Below, piece after piece: positions 1 through 8,218 of a stretch of 64,000 nucleotides of DNA (its first letter is position 1; each line of letters opens with the position of its first letter). The translations under genes were made by a program, and so were the position numbers. Where the stretch lies: assembly GCF_003226345.1 (NCBI RefSeq), contig NZ_PDOF01000001.1, forward strand, positions 1,550,001 to 1,614,000, given 5' to 3'. Under the pieces are notes generated by a model. It ran no database searches and had not been told where the DNA came from. It saw nothing but the letters and a program-made list of their open reading frames with translations. The DNA comes from Alteribacter lacisalsi. GTDB taxonomy: Bacteria; Bacillota; Bacilli; Bacillales; Salisediminibacteriaceae.

Positions 1-721
1 CGCTCATGGTGCAGGAGAGAAACATCATTTTCGGTGCAACTTCTCTAATAACAGTCGCCAAGTCTTCTTCCGGTATTCCGGCACCGAGATAAATAACTTC
101 ATACCCCCGGCGTCTCAGGTACAGCGTAAAAATAAGAAGCCCGATTTCATGAGTTTCATCCGGTCCGCACACACAGACAACTTTTGGCAACAGACCGTCT
201 ACCGGCAATGTATGGAAAATACCTCCAATTTTTGTGCGCAGAAATGCGGTCACATAGTGTTCATGCGCTGTGGTGATCTCGCCTCTCTCCCACAGTTCCC
301 CTATTTCATATAGCAGATTGCCCAGAACGTTGGACATGACTTTTTCTATAGTAAACATGGCAAACGCCTGATCAAGAATCTGGTTGCTTTTGTGCTCCTT
401 AAAATGAATAAGCGCATCAAGAAGTTCATCCTTCATTTTACATAAGCGGTCATTATCTGGATTCGTTTCGGAACCGATATCGGTTACTTCCTCGTCTTCC
501 AGCAGACCGACAGCCTGTCCGATTGTAAAACCTTTGTTCACCTTATTGAGCAGCCATTTCAGTACGGCTACATGCTCGTCTGTATAAAGCCTGTGTCCGG
601 CCTGATTGCGGACAGGTTCAATAATCTCATATCGTCTTTCCCATGCTCTCAAGGTTCCTGCCTGGATGCCGAGCATATTGGATACAGCTTTAATATTATA
701 TTTTCCATCTGTACGGCTCAT
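1..721 (-). CDS. MerR-family regulator with B12-binding photoreceptor-type domain (CarH/LitR class), C-terminus cut by window edge
   Basis: The product begins MSRTDGKYNIKAVSNMLG and carries a MerR winged helix (about residues 8-75, with LRAWERRYEI), a four-helix segment, then a cobalamin-binding Rossmann fold containing ETHEIG (the E/DxHxxG base-off B12 motif). The helical segment contains LWERGEITTAHEH, which fits the W-x9-EH signature of CarH/LitR adenosylcobalamin photoreceptors. Such proteins bind DNA in the dark and release it in light, usually controlling carotenoid or photoprotection genes. The ATG at 721 follows a strong AAGGTGGGTGAG leader. The last residues lie outside the window. 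Assignment to the family is firm; light sensing is inference. Confidence 0.9.
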   Translation of the reverse strand, partial: MSRTDGKYNIKAVSNMLGIQAGTLRAWERRYEIIEPVRNQAGHRLYTDEHVAVLKWLLNKVNKGFTIGQAVGLLEDEEVTDIGSETNPDNDRLCKMKDELLDALIHFKEHKSNQILDQAFAMFTIEKVMSNVLGNLLYEIGELWERGEITTAHEHYVTAFLRTKIGGIFHTLPVDGLLPKVVCVCGPDETHEIGLLIFTLYLRRRGYEVIYLGAGIPEEDLATVIREVAPKMMFLSCTMS

Positions 722-740
722 TTCTCACCCACCTTATTAA

Positions 741-765
741 CAGGTGCGGTTACCGCCCGCACCTG
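741..765. repeat. Inverted repeat between ypbG and the MerR/B12 gene
   Basis: CAGGTGCGG (741-749) is a perfect inverted repeat of CCGCACCTG (757-765) around a 7-nt loop. It lies in the 5' untranslated region of the MerR gene and after the ypbG stop. It lacks a proper T run, so it may be a weak terminator, an RNA structure or an operator. Confidence 0.5.
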
Positions 766-775
766 CGCCAGATTT

Positions 776-817
776 ACCTATTTGGTACAGTATACCCGCC
801 AGACCTATTTGTGTAAA
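776..817 (-). promoter_or_regulatory. Sigma-A promoter of the MerR/B12 gene with overlapping direct repeats
   Basis: On the minus strand TTTACA (812-817) and TATACT (789-794) are separated by 17 bp. Two copies of AAATAGGT (803-810 and 776-783, 27 bp apart) lie in the spacer and just after the expected start site. Such placement suggests autoregulation by the MerR protein, but the operator itself is inferred. Confidence 0.65.
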
Positions 818-823
818 CTTTGT

Positions 824-1633
824 TTAACTTTTGAATACTTTTTGTTCATCCGTGCAAATGTGTAGGATATGGTATTCGGACCTTGTCCCCAATCGGAGCG
901 GCAGACGTGTTGTACCATAACCTTCACTGATAAAAAGCCGCATGCCGTTTCTGTATTTCCAGCCTCCCCGCTCGGCTATGCCGAAGGGGCCGAGGCGGAT
1001 CTGGCCGCCGTGGGTGTGCCCGCTTACTGCACAGGTAAATCGTCCGGTCTGGAACCATCTGACAGCATCCGGATTATGGGAGAGCAGAACCGCAATATCA
1101 GAAAGACCATCCTCAATCCTTGTAAATGACGGCCGTCCCATGGTTAAATCATCGACACCTGCAAGGGTCCAGGAGCCGCCTTCTTCCTGAAATTCCACAC
1201 TGCTGTTTCGCAGAATCGTCACGCCGAATTCTTTTAGCACCGACTCCATGGCTGCTGCAGCCCCCTCATAATCATTGTTGCCCCATACAAAATATACAGG
1301 AGCAAGAGAAGAAAGTTCTTCTAGATTCTGACGGATTCGTTCTTCAGGAACGCCTTTTTCTGCGAGATCTCCCCCGATCCAGACCATATCAAAATCGCTT
1401 GAGCGATGGTCCTTTACAACAACGTCTGTTTTCCTTCTGTGAATATCTGATATGAGAAGCACTGTTTTTGTTCTCATTTTCAGGGGAAGTTCAATTGTTT
1501 CTCTAGTAACTCGGGAGGAAAAGGCAAGCCTCCGCATATAAAGAAGCAGTAACGCCGCTATGAGTAATGCGGCTGAAATAAGAAAGATCACTGGCGCCCG
1601 CTCACTTTCCTTCGTCTCTATTTTTAACAGCAT
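824..1633 (-). CDS. ypbG: Membrane-anchored calcineurin-like metallophosphoesterase (YpbG-like)
   Basis: This 269-residue protein has one N-terminal membrane anchor (about 15-33) followed by a calcineurin-type phosphoesterase domain. Metal-ligand motifs are visible: SDIH (62-65), GGDL (87-90), GNND (118-121), SHNPD (185-189) and GHTHGGQ (205-211). The fold hydrolyses phosphomono- or diesters with two metal ions; the substrate is unknown. Its place at the end of a ypb-type cluster fits B. subtilis ypbG. The start is uncertain: the ATG at 1633 has no clear ribosome site and overlaps the upstream gene by 32 bp, while a GTG at 1591 just after the upstream stop would begin directly at the membrane segment. 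Confidence 0.85.
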   Translation of the reverse strand: MLLKIETKESERAPVIFLISAALLIAALLLLYMRRLAFSSRVTRETIELPLKMRTKTVLLISDIHRRKTDVVVKDHRSSDFDMVWIGGDLAEKGVPEERIRQNLEELSSLAPVYFVWGNNDYEGAAAAMESVLKEFGVTILRNSSVEFQEEGGSWTLAGVDDLTMGRPSFTRIEDGLSDIAVLLSHNPDAVRWFQTGRFTCAVSGHTHGGQIRLGPFGIAERGGWKYRNGMRLFISEGYGTTRLPLRLGTRSEYHILHICTDEQKVFKS

Positions 1634-1961
1634 CCATTATACCATAATGAAAAGCAAGGGCAGCAAGTAACAGTGCAAGCCATCCGAATAGAAAAGCCAG
1701 AACAGACACTGTAATTATGACTGCACCATAGTGAGGTAAACTCCCGGATCTGAAACCATCAATCTGTGCCTTAATTACTCTGGAAAACAGAAAAAATCCT
1801 GCGGTAAAGAAAAGAAGTCCGGTAAACCAAGAGAAAGGAGAAAAGACCAGAAGAGCAATCATGTTGTCTGCGCTATAATATGGCTGAGAATGAAAAAAAT
1901 ATAAACCATACCCACTGCAGAATAATCCTGCAGCATAAATGTAATAGTGACGCCTTCTCAT
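1602..1961 (-). CDS. Small integral membrane protein of unknown function
   Basis: The 119-residue product has three strongly hydrophobic stretches (about 7-24, 33-58 and 79-108) and basic flanks, so it is a polytopic membrane protein. I recognise no family motif. The ATG at 1961 follows GAGGAGAG, a good ribosome site, so the gene is likely real. It overlaps the metallophosphoesterase by 32 bp, which suggests coupled translation and a linked role at the membrane. Confidence 0.7.
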   Translation of the reverse strand: MRRRHYYIYAAGLFCSGYGLYFFHSQPYYSADNMIALLVFSPFSWFTGLLFFTAGFFLFSRVIKAQIDGFRSGSLPHYGAVIITVSVLAFLFGWLALLLAALAFHYGIMDAVKNRDEGK

Positions 1962-2049
1962 ATGCTTTTGCTCTCCTCTTCAGCCCGATGTATCCCTTCT
2001 TTTATCGTATGATCATGCAGTTGAGATGCCAGGGCCGATGCCGCAGAGA

Positions 2050-2082
2050 GAAAAAGAAACAGACGGTAATACCGCCTGTTTC
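2050..2082 (-). terminator. Intrinsic terminator of fhs
   Basis: Read on the minus strand, GAAACAG-G-CGGT and ACCG-T-CTGTTTC form a hairpin with one mismatch and a 3-nt loop, followed by TTTTTCTCTC. It begins 12 nt after the fhs stop. Confidence 0.75.
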
Positions 2083-2093
2083 CATCTTAAATG

Positions 2094-3776
2094 TTAGAAC
2101 AGTCCAACTGCTTTTCCGTTTTCATCCACGTCCATTTTTAATGCTGCCGGCTTTTGAGGCAGACCAGGCATCGTCATGACGTCGCCTGTAAGAGCAACAA
2201 TAAACCCTGCCCCCACAGAAGGTTTAAGTTCCCGTACCGTGATGGTAAATCCTTCTGGACGCCCCAGTTTGGCCGGATCATCAGATAAGGAATACTGCGT
2301 CTTTGCCATACAAATCGGAAGGTTATCCCATCCGTAACGGTTATAATCTCCTATTTGTTTTTTCGCATATGAACTGAATTCAACGTCATCTGCTCCGTAC
2401 ACTTTCGTTGCAATAAGCTTAATTTTTTCTTCTATTGACTGATTCACGTCATACACAGGGGTGAAGTTTTTATCTCCTTCTTCAATTAGTGATACAGCAC
2501 GTTCAGCCAGGGCGCGGCCCCCTTCTCCGCCTTGAGCCCATACATCTGCCAGTTCCACGTTAATCCCCTGCTCCTCACACCAGGACATCAGGAGGTCTGT
2601 TTCTGCATCCGTATCATAAATGAAACGGTTCACAGCCACAACATGAGGAAGTCCGAAATTACGAATTGTTTCAACATGCTTTTCCAGGTTGGCAAGGCCT
2701 TTACGAAGTGCTTCGGTATTTTCCTCCTTCAACTGATCCTTTGGCACCCCTCCGTGCATTTTAAGCGCACGTACTGTTGCCACGATCACTACGAGGTCCG
2801 GATCAATGCTGCCGGCCCGTGCTTTTATATCAAGAAATTTCTCTGCACCAAGATCCGCACCAAAACCTGCTTCAGTCACGACGAAATCGGCAAGTTTTGA
2901 AGCCATTTTTGTGGCTATAACACTGTTACATCCATGGGCAATGTTTGCAAATGGACCACCGTGAATGAGAGCCGGGGTATTTTCCAATGTCTGAACAAGG
3001 TTTGGCTTGACGGCATCCTTTAATAGCAGTGTCAGCGCACCTTCTGCACCAAGGTCCGCACACGTCACCGGCTGATCATCGGCTGTGTAGGCAACGACCA
3101 TACTGGCGAGGCGACCCCTGAGATCCTTAAGGCCGGTTGCAAGGCAGAGTATTGCCATAATTTCAGAAGCAACTGTAATATCAAAGCCGGACTGACGCGG
3201 CACCCCTTTAAGCGGTCCGCCAAGGCCGACCACCACTTCACGGAGCGACCGGTCATTCATATCCATTACACGCTTCCAGACCACTTTCCGTACGTCAATG
3301 CCAAGTTCATTCCCTCTGTGTATGTGATTATCCATCATAGCAGCGAGGGCATTGTGAGCTGTAGTAATGGCATGAATATCCCCGGTAAAGTGAAGGTTAA
3401 TATCCTCCATAGGGACAACCTGGGAATAGCCCCCGCCTGCAGCGCCGCCTTTTATACCCATGGTAGGGCCGAGAGACGGCTCACGCAGCGCGATCATGGC
3501 ATTTTTCCCTATTTTGCTCAGCGCCTGCCCAAGCCCGACCGTACACGTCGATTTCCCTTCTCCAGCGGGTGTTGGGTTGATCGCAGTTACGAGTATAACC
3601 TTGCCATCCTCGTTGCCGCTCAGTCTGTCCATTACATCCAAAGACAGCTTGGCTTTGTAATGTCCATAAGGCTCCCACTCCTGTTCTTTTACACCGAGGC
3701 CGCTGATTATGTCTCGAATCGGTTTCATTTGACATTCCTGTGCAATTTCAATATCCGATTTCACTTCCTGGCTCAC
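2094..3776 (-). CDS. fhs: Formate--tetrahydrofolate ligase
   Basis: The 560-residue protein is the usual length for 10-formyltetrahydrofolate synthetase, which uses ATP to join formate to tetrahydrofolate and feeds one-carbon units to purine and formyl-Met synthesis. The family nucleotide loop [10 protein letters not shown] is at residues 68-77, and the conserved [20 protein letters not shown]-like region follows. The gene is monocistronic, with its own terminator. fhs is present in many alkaliphilic bacilli but absent from B. subtilis 168, so this is a gain relative to that genome. Confidence 0.96.
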   Translation of the reverse strand: MSQEVKSDIEIAQECQMKPIRDIISGLGVKEQEWEPYGHYKAKLSLDVMDRLSGNEDGKVILVTAINPTPAGEGKSTCTVGLGQALSKIGKNAMIALREPSLGPTMGIKGGAAGGGYSQVVPMEDINLHFTGDIHAITTAHNALAAMMDNHIHRGNELGIDVRKVVWKRVMDMNDRSLREVVVGLGGPLKGVPRQSGFDITVASEIMAILCLATGLKDLRGRLASMVVAYTADDQPVTCADLGAEGALTLLLKDAVKPNLVQTLENTPALIHGGPFANIAHGCNSVIATKMASKLADFVVTEAGFGADLGAEKFLDIKARAGSIDPDLVVIVATVRALKMHGGVPKDQLKEENTEALRKGLANLEKHVETIRNFGLPHVVAVNRFIYDTDAETDLLMSWCEEQGINVELADVWAQGGEGGRALAERAVSLIEEGDKNFTPVYDVNQSIEEKIKLIATKVYGADDVEFSSYAKKQIGDYNRYGWDNLPICMAKTQYSLSDDPAKLGRPEGFTITVRELKPSVGAGFIVALTGDVMTMPGLPQKPAALKMDVDENGKAVGLF

Positions 3777-3929
3777 TTCACAACACTCCTTTTATGTGCA
3801 GAGCAGCCTGTCCATTCGGGTATAAGGTCTGCTCCAGTCTGATTATGTAACCCTTTACATTGTATCGAATTTGATCAGAAAAAACAGCAGTTTACTCGAA
3901 AAAAGAGAGAACCGCTCTGCCCTCCCTTT

Positions 3930-4208
3930 TTAATCGTTATTGAATTTCTGAAGCATACGCATCCACTCGTCAACTTTTTCTTCACTCAATTCGTTCAGCA
4001 TGTTCTGTATTTCCTTCTTCTGCTTTTTAAGATTTCCTTGAAGAACCACTTCAACAGTCTGGTCCACTGTTATCAGAACTGCTTTTACCCGCAGAACATT
4101 TGTGAGCATGGCAAGAATGACAGCAAGCTGCTGAGGGCTTAAGGGGCCAAGATCTTCTGTATAAGGATTCTTTCTGCTGCCGCTTTGATCTTTGCCCTTT
4201 TTATTCAT
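3930..4208 (-). CDS. Conserved small hypothetical protein
   Basis: The 92-residue soluble protein has a basic N-terminus (MNKKGKDQSGSRKN), a middle hydrophobic segment (QQLAVILAMLTNVLRVKAVLI) that looks like an amphipathic helix, and a charged helical C-terminus. I do not recognise a named family. The ATG at 4208 follows a purine-rich GGTGGTGATGGTGG leader. It lies directly downstream of a short membrane peptide gene on the same strand, so the two may be co-transcribed. Confidence 0.6.
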   Translation of the reverse strand: MNKKGKDQSGSRKNPYTEDLGPLSPQQLAVILAMLTNVLRVKAVLITVDQTVEVVLQGNLKKQKKEIQNMLNELSEEKVDEWMRMLQKFNND

Positions 4209-4236
4209 CCACCATCACCACCATAGGCCGGTCTAA

Positions 4237-4371
4237 TCAGCTCGAGATTACAACAAACCCGTCATCATCATCACCGTTGTCACTTGCCCCCAGTCCCGCA
4301 GCGAATGATAGAAAAATAAAAATCGTTACAACAAGCAGAATCGCGTAGCCAAGAGAATTGTTATCACCCAC
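4237..4371 (-). CDS. 44-residue membrane peptide with acidic tail
   Basis: A GTG at 4371 is preceded by AGAGGTGA at proper spacing and opens a 44-codon frame. It encodes a short N-terminus (VGDNNSLGY), one membrane helix (about 9-28, AILLVVTIFIFLSFAAGLG), and a very acidic tail with DNGDDDDG. The layout resembles the tiny YjcZ-type membrane peptides of Bacillus, many linked with sporulation, but identity is too short to be sure. It ends 28 bp before the next gene on the same strand. Confidence 0.55.
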   Translation of the reverse strand: MGDNNSLGYAILLVVTIFIFLSFAAGLGASDNGDDDDGFVVISS

Positions 4372-4483
4372 ACATTTCACCTCTTTGTTATGTGTATTCA
4401 GTATATGTTTCAGGGTGATTAAAGTTGAAAAGCGGATCCTTTAAAAAAGACAACATGGACATGCCCAAATTTTCCAAACCGGC

Positions 4484-4512
4484 TTGCATTGATATATGTG
4501 AATCGTTATAAT
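4484..4512 (+). promoter_or_regulatory. Sigma-A promoter for the 80-residue ORF
   Basis: TTGCAT (4484-4489) and TATAAT (4507-4512) are 17 bp apart, about 50 bp before the ATG at 4563. Confidence 0.75.
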
Positions 4513-4562
4513 AAAACTAAACAATTATTTAAATTTTCTGATAATAAAGGAGGAGGATTCCG

Positions 4563-4805
4563 ATGACCCTGCAGAAATGGAAAAACCACTCGTTAGTAAC
4601 TGACGCGGAGTTCATCCATAACCTGAAGCTCGGATACCCGGTTGAAGTTTTCTGCCTCACCACCTGCCAGACCGTTGCATATGGAAAGATCCAGGACTTA
4701 TCTGACGACACTGTCATCGTTCACGGAAGAAGGTTCAGAAGAAATGGATGCGCTTTCTTCGGTTTCCCGGGTACAGCTCCGTACAGAGAGCTGAAAACCT
4801 CATAA
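4563..4805 (+). CDS. Hypothetical protein, 80 residues
   Basis: A strong AAAGGAGGAGG ribosome site, a near-consensus promoter and a strong downstream terminator all support an expressed single gene. The product has a small beta-rich look (VEVFCLTTCQTVAYGKI, DTVIVHGRRF) with a basic middle and no signal peptide or membrane helix. I do not recognise the family. Confidence 0.75.
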   Translation: MTLQKWKNHSLVTDAEFIHNLKLGYPVEVFCLTTCQTVAYGKIQDLSDDTVIVHGRRFRRNGCAFFGFPGTAPYRELKTS

Positions 4806-4908
4806 ATTAAGGCAGTTTTCGTATAGGTTTTTTTCTTACACAAATTTTGCATCGCAGTGCGCCAGACCATCACTTTCCGGAGTGCTGTCATTATTTTAAC
4901 CACAGTAT

Positions 4909-4950
4909 AAACAGGGGCCGCAGCTTATGCCGCGGCCCCTGTTTCCTTTT
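4909..4950 (+). terminator. Strong intrinsic terminator
   Basis: AAACAGGGGCCGC (4909-4921) pairs with GCGGCCCCTGTTT (4932-4944) and is followed by CCTTTTTA. It closes the 4563-4805 gene. Confidence 0.88.
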
Positions 4951-4957
4951 TATTTAA

Positions 4958-5190
4958 ACTCTGTTAAAGTCAGTTGTTGATTTTCTCTCACTGCGCTCCC
5001 TTTCCGTGGGCACCACTGCAGCCTCCTCGGGAAAAGCGCCCTGCGAGGTCTTCCGCTGATGCTTCTTCCTCTACTGGTTAAGGCTCCGAAGCAGGCTGTG
5101 TCGAAGCAGATCGCAGCATATTCACGAAGTAACCGCTCTTTGCTGTTCCCGCAGGAGTGTCGCTCGTTCGTTCCAATCAACTTGGTTAAA
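4958..5190. repeat. Dispersed GC-rich intergenic repeat, copy 1 (family A)
   Basis: This stretch fills the gap before ypbF. It shares CTCTGTTAAAGT, CACTGCGCTCCCTTTCCG, GGGCACC and CAGCCTCCTCGGGAA, in the same order, with the copy at 36945. It has no convincing gene; short frames through it have no ribosome site. Confidence 0.7.
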
Positions 5191-5214
5191 TCAACTTTAG
5201 ACTTTACTGAGCCT

Positions 5215-5631
5215 TTATTTATGATACAGGTTAATCCTGTAATCCTTCAGCATTTCCGCATAAATCTCATCGCGGTTTTCCCCTGACCAGATCTCACCTG
5301 CACGATCGATCACTTCCGATCTGAGGCGGTCCAGATCACGCTCGGCCTTATCAAGTGATTTCCGCTTCATATCCGTATATTTAAACGTAAGGATGGCACA
5401 TGCAAGCAAAATGAGAATAACCGGGTCATGAAGAATCGCAGTAATATAAGCTGAGCTGTGGTGACGCATAAAGATGCCTGCAGCCATGTAGAGAATCGTG
5501 ATCCACAGTACGATTAAGTGGAGACAGCCGGCTCTCTGTATCACTTTTGCTGCTATAATTTCCTTCTGCTTTGCCTTTATAAGAGCATTTACAATATGCG
5601 CTTCATAAGCACTTTTTTCCTTCCCGCTCAT
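5215..5631 (-). CDS. ypbF: YpbF-like DUF2663 membrane protein
   Basis: The 138-residue product has two membrane helices (about 35-53 and 66-83), then a charged coiled-coil-like region and a C-terminus ending INLYHK, which matches B. subtilis YpbF from memory. Function is unknown. The ATG at 5631 follows GGAGGTTCCT. In B. subtilis gudB and ypdA lie between ypbE and ypbF; here ypbF follows the ypbE-like gene directly, 86 bp away. Confidence 0.78.
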   Translation of the reverse strand: MSGKEKSAYEAHIVNALIKAKQKEIIAAKVIQRAGCLHLIVLWITILYMAAGIFMRHHSSAYITAILHDPVILILLACAILTFKYTDMKRKSLDKAERDLDRLRSEVIDRAGEIWSGENRDEIYAEMLKDYRINLYHK

Positions 5632-5717
5632 AGGAACCTCCAGGACTCTGACCTATTATCATCCTATGAGGACAATCCTGTATTCATGCACAAAGGCCCT
5701 TGTAAGCAGGTAACCAT

Positions 5718-5999
5718 TTAACCCCAGACCGGATATGTAATCACTCCGAGTACGAGAAGGAGAAACAAAATCAGCATCAGCCTTGCAAGAGGTATGTGGA
5801 TCGTTTTAAACGTATCCCCTTTCAGCTCCTGTTCTTTTGCCAGTTCTTCTTTTCTTTTTTCCTCTCTCTGTCTGCGCACAACGCTTCGGGGCGGCAGGTT
5901 TCCGGATTCCGGTGCCCATTCCCGGTCTGACCAGTCATTCTGTGCATTCTTCCCGTCTTCAGTCCGCTCTGGACTGTCTGAAAGCTGATGAATCCCCAT
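5718..5999 (-). CDS. Short YpbE-like membrane protein lacking the LysM ectodomain
   Basis: The 93-residue product has a charged cytoplasmic region (SVVRRQREEKRKEEL) and a single membrane helix (about 70-90), then stops three to five residues later. B. subtilis YpbE has a similar N-terminus and helix but continues into a long exported linker and a LysM domain. The gap to ypbF is too short to hold such a domain in any frame. Its place between ypbD and ypbF supports the match. Start ATG at 5999 follows GAGGTGAACAG. Confidence 0.65.
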   Translation of the reverse strand: MGIHQLSDSPERTEDGKNAQNDWSDREWAPESGNLPPRSVVRRQREEKRKEELAKEQELKGDTFKTIHIPLARLMLILFLLLVLGVITYPVWG

Positions 6000-6069
6000 T
6001 TGCTGTTCACCTCTCTGACGTCCTTTTTATTATTTTCAACAAAAAGAGCCGTTCTGTAAATAGGATGTT

Positions 6070-6663
6070 TTATCGATTTTTCCCGTTTTTTACAAACCAC
6101 CCGTACTTTATCGCACAGCCAAGGATCGCGTCAATAAAGAAGTGAGCGCTTATGACGGTAAGCAGGTTTCCTGTGAGCAGATATACATAGCCAAGGAGAA
6201 AACTTAATCCTATTGTAAATGCAAAGAGAAACGGCTGGTGAAGATACCTGAAGTGTATCAAAGCGAACAACAGGGAAGCCGCTATAATACCTGCTGATGT
6301 CTGAATCACCCCTCTGAACAGGATTTCCTCGGAAACCGCCACCACGAAGGATATGACGGCAATATGGAAAATGGACCGGTTGCGGAAGATTCGTTCATTG
6401 ATCCCACCGTCATCAAACCATTTTTCCGGTAAAACCTTTATGCAGAGCCATTCCAGGATCACAACGGCGACAGCAATGTAAAAACCCAATGCCACAGCCG
6501 ACCAGGTCCATTCGATCAGTGTAAACGGAGTAAACCAGCCTCCAAGCAGCAGCCTGGAAGCAAAAAGAGCAATCAGCAGCATGATCGCCTGGGAAATGTA
6601 TAAATTCAGGATCAGTTCTTTGTCGGAGAGTCCTTTAATGATCTGTGCCTGCCTGTTCAACAC
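6070..6663 (-). CDS. ypbD: CPBP-family intramembrane glutamic endopeptidase (YpbD-like)
   Basis: The 197-residue protein has six or so membrane helices and the CPBP (CAAX protease/bacteriocin-processing) motifs EEILFRG, HFRYLH and HFFID, which carry the catalytic Glu and His residues. Bacterial members cleave within the membrane; the substrate here is unknown. It overlaps the 3' end of recQ by 29 bp, as expected for an operon with translational coupling, and matches B. subtilis ypbD in position. Confidence 0.88.
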   Translation of the reverse strand: MLNRQAQIIKGLSDKELILNLYISQAIMLLIALFASRLLLGGWFTPFTLIEWTWSAVALGFYIAVAVVILEWLCIKVLPEKWFDDGGINERIFRNRSIFHIAVISFVVAVSEEILFRGVIQTSAGIIAASLLFALIHFRYLHQPFLFAFTIGLSFLLGYVYLLTGNLLTVISAHFFIDAILGCAIKYGWFVKNGKNR

Positions 6664-8218
6664 TCACTGCCTCCCCGGTCTGCTTTTTCTGATGGAGTAT
6701 CGTGCGAAGCATATCGTCCCATCCTCCTGCAGGTTTCTTATATGAATGATTATATATGTCCTTATTAACAGCTGGATAAGCTTCAAACTCGTGTCCGCAG
6801 TTGGTGCAGCATCGATCAGGACTGCTTGTACTTTCTTCCCCGAAATAACTCAAAAAGGCATTTCTGAAACAGGAATTCCGGCTGTTTACAATTCGCTCTA
6901 CCTCCAGAAACTGTGCCTCTTTTTCCCGCTTTCGCATTTGAAACTTAAGCTGGAGCTGCTCCTTCCAGTTTCCGTCAAGCTCGCCCAGGCGAATTCGGCC
7001 GTCAGACCCAGCTGTTCCTGCCTGTTCGAGGTAAAAACAGAGAAGACGTTGTTTCGTTTCTTCAGCCGTGCACGTTTTCACTGCATCCTTCGTCAGCGGT
7101 GCAGGCTCTCCTGAGTTCCTTATTTGGAGAAGCCTTTCATACAGAAGGGACAATTCATTATCATCCGGCAGCTCCGATGAAATCATGGATAAAGGGAGCT
7201 GACGATCTTCTGACTGATAAAGCAAAAGAGCAGATGCAGGATCCCCTCCTCTGCCCGCGCGCCCGGTTTCCTGAAGATAATGTTCGGGTGACTGCGGGAG
7301 ATGATAATGGATAACAAAGGCTACGTTCGGTTTGTTAATCCCCATCCCAAATGCGTTGGTACAGCACACCACATCTGTTTCATCGCTGAGGAACTGCTGC
7401 TGGACAAGAAGCCGGTCTTCTTTTTCCATTCCCCCATGGTAGGATACAGTTTTAAGTCCGCATTTGTTGCGGATTTTAACAGCCAGCTTCTCCGCTTCAG
7501 CTCGGGTGGCTGTAAAAACGATTCCCGGTTTCGGATGGGATTTCAAAGCAGTGAAAAGGATATCTTCCTTCTCCTCCCAAGAGTCTGCCTTTTTGACATG
7601 AAGTGAAATGTTAGGCCTGTCCACGGAATAAACAGACTGCCGCACATTTTCGAGGTCCAGATGTGTGATGATATCCGACTGAACTTTTTTGGTTGCCGTT
7701 GCCGTGAGAGCCAGACATGGTGGATTTCCCAGTGCACGGCGCACCTGGGCAAGCTTAAGATAATCTGTTCTGAATTCATGTCCCCACTGGGAAATACAGT
7801 GAGCTTCATCTACTGCAAACAATCCTGTGCGGACTTTCTTCAGACGTTCAAGCACCATTTTATTCTGAAGCATTTCAGGCGATAAAAATAGCAGTGACCT
7901 GTCGTTTAGGCTGTCAAGAATCCGCTGCCTGTCTTCATAGGAAACATGTGAGTTTAAGGCGGCCGCTCCTTTTTCACCCATCCCCTTCAGCTGTTGTACC
8001 TGGTCCTCCATTAGAGAAAGCAGGGGAGAAACTATGACCGTGATCCCCGGTAAAAATCTTGCAGGGTACTGATAACAGAGCGTTTTTCCTGTTCCGGTCG
8101 GGAGTACGGCAAGAACATTTCTTCCCGCCAGTACGTTTGTTATAATTTCCTTTTGACCGGTCCTGAAGGTATTGAAGCCAAAGACCCGTTCAAGCTCACG
8201 TTCTGATGGTCCCTGCAT
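6635..8218 (-). CDS. recQ: ATP-dependent DNA helicase RecQ
   Basis: The start at 8218 (MQGPSERELERVFG) follows AAAGGAG and is preferred to an upstream in-frame ATG at 8287 buried in ypbB. The 527-residue product has Walker A TGTGKT (41-46), DEAH (137-140), the helicase C core with QETGRAGRGG, and a C-terminal zinc-binding cysteine cluster (CCTNCG). No HRDC domain is present. RecQ unwinds DNA 3'-5' in recombination and replication repair. It overlaps ypbB by 23 bp. Confidence 0.95.
   Translation of the reverse strand: MQGPSERELERVFGFNTFRTGQKEIITNVLAGRNVLAVLPTGTGKTLCYQYPARFLPGITVIVSPLLSLMEDQVQQLKGMGEKGAAALNSHVSYEDRQRILDSLNDRSLLFLSPEMLQNKMVLERLKKVRTGLFAVDEAHCISQWGHEFRTDYLKLAQVRRALGNPPCLALTATATKKVQSDIITHLDLENVRQSVYSVDRPNISLHVKKADSWEEKEDILFTALKSHPKPGIVFTATRAEAEKLAVKIRNKCGLKTVSYHGGMEKEDRLLVQQQFLSDETDVVCCTNAFGMGINKPNVAFVIHYHLPQSPEHYLQETGRAGRGGDPASALLLYQSEDRQLPLSMISSELPDDNELSLLYERLLQIRNSGEPAPLTKDAVKTCTAEETKQRLLCFYLEQAGTAGSDGRIRLGELDGNWKEQLQLKFQMRKREKEAQFLEVERIVNSRNSCFRNAFLSYFGEESTSSPDRCCTNCGHEFEAYPAVNKDIYNHSYKKPAGGWDDMLRTILHQKKQTGEAVSVEQAGTDH

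Noticed and set aside
2532-2900. 122-codon plus-strand frame inside fhs
   Set aside because: It is fully antisense to a highly conserved enzyme and shows no independent signals.
4950-5286. Two short opposite-strand frames before ypbF
   Set aside because: They lie in the repeat copy 1 region and have no family features or start signals.
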